The position numbers were made by a program, and so were the translations under genes. This document shows positions 30,851-37,084 of a stretch of DNA of 37,084 bases, piece after piece; positions within the stretch are counted from its first letter, which is position 1, and every line of letters starts with the position of its first letter. Location of the stretch: assembly GCA_015499985.1 (NCBI GenBank), contig JAAAUF010000361.1, positions 372 through 37,455 of the forward strand, read 5' to 3'. A model generated the notes under the pieces. The model searched no databases. It saw only the letters and a list, made by a program, of their open reading frames with translations, and had not been told where the DNA came from. This DNA is from Haplosporangium gracile (taxonomy: Eukaryota > Mortierellomycota > Mortierellomycetes > Mortierellales > Mortierellaceae).

Positions 30851-32226
30851 TCCCTCTGGTGCTTCACGCTGTTCTCATATGATGGCAGCAGATGATGAGA
30901 GCAGATCGCTCTCTTACTCTTCCTCTCTTACTCTCTTCAATTGTCTTATTTATACTGTTCTTTATTACTCGACCATGGATGGCTTCTTCCTTCTTTCTTC
31001 CATTTCTCTTATTTCCTCCATCCGGAGTGAAAGACGATCGCCTTCGGCTTCCTTGCCTGCTATAGTCCAGGCTGGTTAGCGAGTATCGATGAATGCGCGA
31101 GTGTGTGCCAAATGGCAATGAAGTCTTTTTTTTTTTTTGTTTCCTTACAGGAACAGGATCGTATCGGACAACCCTCTCATCCCGATCCTAGCCTTTCCTC
31201 CACTTTCCTTGCCTCCTTGCTTCCAAGCCCATATCTTCTTCTCCCTTTGTGTATGTCCGATCTCGACAAATCAAAGCTGATTCCTCCCTAATTCAATTGC
31301 AACTATTTTAAAATCATAAGAAATAAAATCGCAAGCAGACGAATGGTCCCACCGCCCAAGAAAAGAAAACCCTGCAAACAACACATTTTCAGCCTAGTGC
31401 AACAAACAACCCCCCTTCAGCCATCCATTCACATTCGAACAAAAGAAAAAACAACCAAAACGGCAACTCAGCGTTTAAACGACTGGAAACCAACTTCGTT
31501 TGTTCGCCCTCCTTTCCCATCTTGGGATATGTTGTTCGCCCCCCTTTTCCTTCCTCCACCAGATGATGAGATGAAGAAACAAGAAGTAAAAAAAAAAAAA
31601 AGACGAGGAGAAAGGTACCTTGAAGAAACTACAAAAAAAAAGTAAGCCTACATCATAGAAAAGAGAGACAACGAGAATGCCCTTTTGTCGTTCGCTCTAC
31701 AACCTACCATACATATTCCTCTCTCTCACTCACTGTCTTCACTCCTTTCTCTCTCGCTGGCTGTCTCCTGAGACGTCTCTCTATTCGTTGTTGTGTGTGT
31801 AAGTCGTGTGTCCTATCCATCCATCCATTCACATCTCGTGTGTAGTTTTAGCTTTGGCTATTCTGCCTCAAAGCCGCTGCCTGTCTTGTCCAATGCCTTG
31901 ATCTCGTCTTTTCTCTCCTTACAGGCGAAAAAACCACAAAAGGCTAACCTGGCCTCGACACTGTCTCTTTTGTTACTCGGTTCGTAGTCATCGTCTACCC
32001 TTCTTCCCTCATTGCTTTCTTTCACGATCGTTGGGTTTAGAGATTGAAGCACTGTTGCTTGCCCACCCCTGTAAAAAATCGTATGAAGGAGAAAGGGGGG
32101 TGGACTAAAAAAATGGGATTAAACAACTCAAGAAACATAAACAGTGGTGCTGCGTCTAGTCGGCTTATCGCTTTGCCTTTTTGAAGACTCAGGCGCAAGC
32201 GTGGGAGAGATAACTATTTTTTCCAT

Positions 32227-32251
32227 ATCTATCTGTCTATCTGTCTATCTG
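32227..32251. repeat. TATC/TGTC tetranucleotide microsatellite
   Basis: A short run of alternating TATC and TGTC units lies in the gene desert. It is a simple repeat with no evident function. Confidence 0.75.
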
Positions 32252-34911
32252 CAAGCGTATGTGTGTGTCTCTCTAGCTCTTTATTTGTTTGCTTGTCCAT
32301 TTTTCTTTTGAATTCAAGTGTCATGGGCCTTTATCACACATAATAGAAGCAATAACGAGCTGGACTGTAGACGTTTGAACAAATGACACTTTTTTCTCTA
32401 TGTTACATCTCCACTAGCGCCATCAAAACCCTCCACTCAACCCACCTCCCTCATGGGCTGCATCTTCCTTCTATCGACAGGGATAGGGACGCTAGAAGGA
32501 ACAGGACAGGGTACGGACTGAAAATGGAAAGGATAGGAACCCTCGTTTTCGTATTTTCGTATGAAAACAATAGCATGCCATTTACACGCTAGTCCGTACG
32601 GGTGTCGTGTAAGAGCATCCTTTCCTTTGCAAGGCAAGGCAGACCGGAAAGACAGGAAGCGAGAAGAGGTGGGGATTTTCGCCGGTGTGGGTACACTTGT
32701 TTTTTATTGCTTTGCCTGTTGCCTATTTGCTCATATATTTGTTGACACGCTACCCTCATGCTCTGCACATCTCTTATTTGGACCACTTTGTCAACAACCA
32801 ATTGCCAAAGAAAAGAGACAGGGCCGAAAAGCAAGTTTATGAGAGGATTAGAGCACAAACACAAAACTACCAAACACAAGTCATGTTTTTATGAGTAAAA
32901 TCGTTTAACAACCATTGAGAGGAGCACATGTTATCAGTCCACGCTATTGCTTGTTGAAGCATCGAGTCTGAGGAAAGTAAAGGACCTTGACCCGGCAGCC
33001 AGCCGTTTTGTGAATCTTCCTTGCACTTCATTTCCTTTCTCCTGCGTCTCTTTTTTTTTTTTTTTTCTTGTTTTTTGGTTTCGATAAAGTCAGCAAACCA
33101 ACTTGGTGAAGGACAAAACAATAGCATGAGGCGTGAGTGTGACCAATTTGTATGCATGCGAATGGGTAGACGACAGCGAGCTCTTTTTGCCGATTGACAA
33201 TATGTTTATTTATTGTTGTGGTCAAGAGGGGAACAATAGTCGACGACGGCAGAATGATGACAGCCAAGCCGGGTGTATTATGAATCGTCCTCCTCTTTCC
33301 ACCACCACGATGCTCAACACCTTCACTTAGTCCTAGTGCTTGTACCCTTCTTGTTATCCAACCACTCCTTCAAATAAAAAACGAATACAGATCCTTGGAG
33401 GATAGGGAGTGGGTCACTGGAAGAGAACTCGTCGTCTTCTGCTCTGTGAATAGATTGGAAGAAGAAAAGAAATGGAAAAGAGCATTCGTTTTGATTTTTA
33501 ATTGAGCTATCTATCGTTCATTGCCATTTTACCCATCGTCGTCGTCCTCGACGGGTCATCTTCGTCGCCATGTATCTCTTTTCTCTATCTCGCTCTCTCT
33601 GATGTCTCTCGCTCTTTGGCTGTTAGCATACAATAATGATGATGAACTTTCTCCCTCTCATGCGAAAGCCTCTCCTTCCGGATCAACTCCTCCCCTTCTC
33701 TTGTTGACAGTAGCCATTTCATCGTTCATGAAAATGAGACCTAAGTGACATTGGATGGGTACATACCGAGAGGGGTTCGTGATAAAGCAATTTTCCAGAC
33801 AGTCACTTGTCTAAAATAAGAGATCCCCATGAAAGAAAACAAGAGAAAGTCAGGGTCATTCATTTGGTTGCTTGTTCCTCTCTTCTCTCTCTGTCTGTCG
33901 TTTTTTACACGTTCAAGAAGGCCGGATGAAAAGAAGTGAGGAATGTCCATCGGAACCTATTTTTGCTCAAGTGAAAAGGTGGAGGAGGAGATCGAAGAAG
34001 GACCAATCATGGGCAGTCCCTGTCGACGATAACAACCACTGACATCCATGATATTCAGGCACCAAGTGTATTTTCTATCCAATCAGCAGCAGTCATCACA
34101 TGACCATATCCATGATCATCTATCATCATCGGCAGCAACAACATATTCTTCTTTATAGATTGACTACCTGACGGCTTCCAACGGCAGCGTGTGATGCAAC
34201 GGAAAAGTGTGATGGGGCAGAGTTGTCAGCTCAGGCAAGATGAAAGCATTATCAGGAGAGTGATCGTCATTTATTAATACGGTGCCATGTGTTGGGACGA
34301 ACTCTTCTTCCTCCTCCTCTACCCACTGGCAAACAACATTTTTTTTTTTTTTTCAATTCAAAAGACAATAGACAAGCAATAATAATCGATGGGAGTGATC
34401 CATCGTTCTCACTCTCCCTCCCGTTTTTCCGTGGAGAGAAAGAGCGGCCAAGTGACCAACAATAAAACCTGTAAATAGTTGTAAGCTCAAAGGCCACGTT
34501 GCACACCTCAGGGCTCACTTTCTCTCTCGCTGTGTATGTCGCTGCTTGGGAAAAGCAAGAATTCCATATGATGGATGAATGTCCCAGTGGTCATCTGATC
34601 CCATGCTCTCGCTTTTCTATTTATTTTTCTTATACCTCTTGGTCTCTTGTACTGTATGCAACCATCACAGCGTGATCATCCGTTGATATATGAGATGGAC
34701 GACAGCAATAACAACAAAATACCATGGCAGAGTTCCCATTCGCCCATTTCCACTTACTCGCCTTTTGCTCTCGACTGCATAGATCGATTGGTTCTCCCTT
34801 TGTAGCGACCCAAGTTGTTTAATGCCTCCTGGACATGACCATAGTCCTAGTTGTAGCAAACAGGCAAACAAGTTGCTTTCTTGATGCATGTAGTGAGCCT
34901 GTGTTACTGTG

Positions 34912-34942
34912 TTGTTGTTGTTGTTGTTGTTATTGTTGTTGT
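34912..34942. repeat. GTT trinucleotide microsatellite
   Basis: A GTT run with one ATT interruption lies in the gene desert. Open frames across it are poly-Val or poly-Asn artefacts. Confidence 0.8.
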
Positions 34943-36654
34943 CGGTGATGACGATGAGGTTTGTCCGTCTGTAAAAAACAAAGACGCCAACCCTATTGTC
35001 GTCGATTATGAAAACAAGCGAGTCATATTCTTGGTCATGGCAAGCGTTTATTCCATCCCTGGAATCATGTTCCCTTTTAAAACACAACATTAAGTTGCAA
35101 TAACTAGCACAATGTCACAAAGAAAATTCATTTACAATTTTCCCGAGGCGTCTACTTCGCAACCATAACCTATCATTGTCGCACATCTCTCCTCTTTTCC
35201 TAGTCAGACCTGACACCTATGCGTGTTTGGGAGTATGGTACGATGTTATGCGGCTGCAACACTGGTAACCAGGGAGGCAGGCACAAGGGTTGGGACTTCA
35301 TACTTAATGATTTATGTTCTCACTGTTGCTCCAGATGTCTCTGATCATGAGGTCATGAGTACCATGGCTGGGCACGATTGTGTTACTTATGCACTCTGCG
35401 ATAGTAGGAAAGAAGGTGAACACGGTGCGCCCACCAGCCAAACAACCAACCTGTAAAGTGGCTTCGATTGATATTCCTTGACACGAGTTGTTTGTTCTCT
35501 TTATGCTTTTGTTTCCCTGCAACATACATACTCACAAAGCTCTTTGCTAAGAAAAAAGCAGGAGTTCCTCGTCATCGTCGCACTCTGGGCCAAAAGACAG
35601 AACATATTTTACTTTCTGTGCAGTCCCCCTTTCTTTTCTGTTTTTTACTTCCCCTATTTATATGTCCTCGACTCCAATGGTTTGTGAATCTCATCTTGTG
35701 CAACCGCAGGATGAGACGAGTTGTCTTTTGTTATTGTCGTTGTTGTTGTCCACCCCCGCAGTCGGCTTATCTTTTGTATCCCATCCCGATCCCATTGCTC
35801 TCTCCATACCAATTCTTGTTTAGCATTGCTCTTCCCTTCCTTCTCTTCCTGATCACGCCCCCTTTCCACCTAAACACACCTTTAGCCTTTCTTCTCATTT
35901 TCTATCTCTTGTCCTGTACAATCTTGCTGTAAAATACCCTCCGAAAAGTTACGATGGGCGCAATACTACGCTGCTCACTGTAGAACTCGCCTCACTGTAA
36001 ATCTTTCTCTTCTTACTTTGCTGGCATGTGTTTATTGACAGGCAGACAAGAAGACTAACAGACAAAACATCATCCTCACCCTCCTTTTGTTTGCCTCCTC
36101 CTCAAAGGCCCCATATGGTGTGTGTGTGTACTCACTCGTTGTGTTGACGTTTGTCGTGTTTGTCGTGTGTGTACCTGTTTATCTCCTTCCTCCGTCCCTT
36201 CGATATCCTTATCTTTTCCTTTATTCTCTTCCACTTTTCAACTTCTTTCTCTCTTTTTTTTCTTACTTTACACATACCACTCGCCCACCCCACCCATTCC
36301 ATCCTCCTCCTCCTTGCTTCCACACCGTGAAGGCTACCCATCATTGTTTCAAGTCCTTTGAGCAAACCATTAAAGCATACAAGCACATCCCAGAACGCCT
36401 GCTCCTTTTAACAAGCAACCTTATCAGTCTTCAGGATCCCGTTATCTCGCAGGTCCAACCTCCCCTTCCTTTCACCCTCCGTTCGTTCGTCCATCCCTTT
36501 CTGTGCTTCTCCACAAGCTACCTGCCTACCTACACTCCTCCTCCTCCAAAAAGAATCTTATCTATAAGCGTCATTAGCGTCATCCTTTCCTTCAAGCGTT
36601 TCTCCAAACTCCGTCAACTATTTACTCCCAATCCAAGCCAAGTTTCCATCAATC

Positions 36655-36954
36655 ATGTCGTCGATCCTGAACGTCCTCCGCCAGGCTCCCACCCCCACGC
36701 GCCACTTCACATCGCTTCAGATCATCTCCTCGGTCAAGACCAGCTCTTCGCCTGCGGCCTTCAATCCTGAGCACCACCCTATTGTTCTGCAACAATTGGT
36801 CGAGTCGCTCTCGCCTAACTCCTTCATCACTCCCGCTGCCATGGGTAGTAAATCTGCTGCTGTCAAGGAGTCTATCTCTGGAAACGTTGCTGCTGCCGCC
36901 GCTGCTGTTGCGAGTCAAGGGTCTCAAACCCAGACCAGCAAGATTGCACAGTAA
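36655..36954 (+). CDS. Hypothetical 99-residue protein with a possible mitochondrial presequence
   Basis: A single-exon frame from the ATG at 36655 (context ATCAATCATGTCG) to the TAA at 36952-36954. The composition differs clearly from the C/T-rich leader before it, which supports real coding. The first 26 residues contain Arg9, Arg16 and His17 and no acidic residue; the first acidic residue is near 43. With hydrophobic residues interspersed, this fits a mitochondrial targeting peptide. The middle (FNPEHHPIVLQQLVESL) looks like a short helix. The C-terminal half is Ala/Ser-rich with a run of seven Ala. I recognise no family. A short T-rich 3' flank follows. Alternatively it is the first exon of a longer gene continuing beyond the window, but the in-frame stop argues against that. 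Confidence 0.6.
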   Translation: MSSILNVLRQAPTPTRHFTSLQIISSVKTSSSPAAFNPEHHPIVLQQLVESLSPNSFITPAAMGSKSAAVKESISGNVAAAAAAVASQGSQTQTSKIAQ

Positions 36955-37084
36955 ACCTTGTTATTTAGTCTTGAACTGAAAGACCGTAGTTAAATATCCT
37001 CCCTGTTACCCTTCCCTATTCACCAATGTATTATCCCTTACTTCGTTTTTGCGACAAATTTGTTGGTTAGTTTGCAAATATGGA

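Larger units (their letters stand above)
30721..36654. other. Gene desert of about 5.9 kb
   Basis: I see no supported coding gene on either strand. The open frames are short, and the longest (35468-35932 and 36087-36770, plus strand) translate to Leu/Ser/Phe/Pro-rich strings expected from C/T-rich DNA. Simple repeats occur: a decamer array (30761-30850), TATC/TGTC tetranucleotides (about 32227-32251), a GTT tract (about 34912-34942), and several poly(A) or poly(T) runs. The last 570 bases (36087-36654) are C/T-rich and are probably the leader and promoter of the small gene at 36655. Untranslated exons or non-coding RNAs may lie here but cannot be read from the bases alone. Confidence 0.5.

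Noticed and set aside
36087..36770. 227-residue plus-strand open frame overlapping the small gene
   Set aside because: Translation of a C/T-rich leader with low-complexity Ser/Leu/Phe/Pro; the frame at 36655 has balanced composition and a better start.
1..37084. tRNA, rRNA, snRNA, CRISPR, transposase or reverse transcriptase
   Set aside because: No cloverleaf with a GGTTCGAnTCC-type arm, no conserved rRNA stretch, no regular spacer array and no transposase or polymerase motif was recognised by eye.

Overview
The window looks like nuclear DNA of a filamentous early-diverging fungus, most plausibly Mortierellomycotina (Mortierella sensu lato). The evidence is short GT-AG introns, pyrimidine-rich tracts upstream of coding regions, an expanded family of F-box/leucine-rich-repeat proteins, and a large RNI-like LRR protein of a type I associate with these fungi. 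The taxonomic call rests on gene content and is inference. A 10-base run of N at 10823-10832 shows that this is a draft assembly.

Layout. Positions 1-1066 carry the 3' part of an UNC-93-like membrane protein (+). Positions 1663-4155 carry a three-exon membrane-anchored glyoxal oxidase-type copper radical oxidase (+). From about 4.2 to 22.4 kb lies a cluster of at least six F-box/LRR paralogues. In order they are: a degraded copy (4205-6080, -), a 5'-truncated degraded copy (7145-8445, +), two intact head-to-head genes (8470-10461, - and 10913-12913, +), another degraded copy (13399-15280, +), and a nearly intact copy (20357-22366, +). The last copy has one in-frame TAA that falls inside a canonical-looking 69-base intron. 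Embedded in the cluster is a 12-exon gene (15410-19035, -) for a three-RRM RNA-binding protein of Gbp2/Hrb1 type, with 13- and 20-base micro-exons and a Q/H-rich low-complexity tail.

At 22663-25955 (-) is a two-exon gene for a protein of about 1,045 residues. It has a small N-terminal domain, a Ser/Pro-rich linker, a helical region, a conserved globular domain and a long LRR part. A one-base frameshift interrupts it near 24300. The region 25956-28901 has no gene I can support. A disordered low-complexity protein is encoded at 28902-30218 (-). A gene-poor stretch of more than 6 kb with simple repeats follows, and a 99-residue protein closes the window at 36655-36954 (+).

How the genes relate. 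The F-box copies would be substrate adaptors for SCF ubiquitin ligases. The mix of intact, truncated and multiply broken paralogues is a snapshot of birth-and-death evolution in a tandem array. The transporter-like gene, the oxidase and the RNA-binding gene look like unrelated neighbours. No tRNA, rRNA, transposase, reverse transcriptase or CRISPR signal was recognised by eye.
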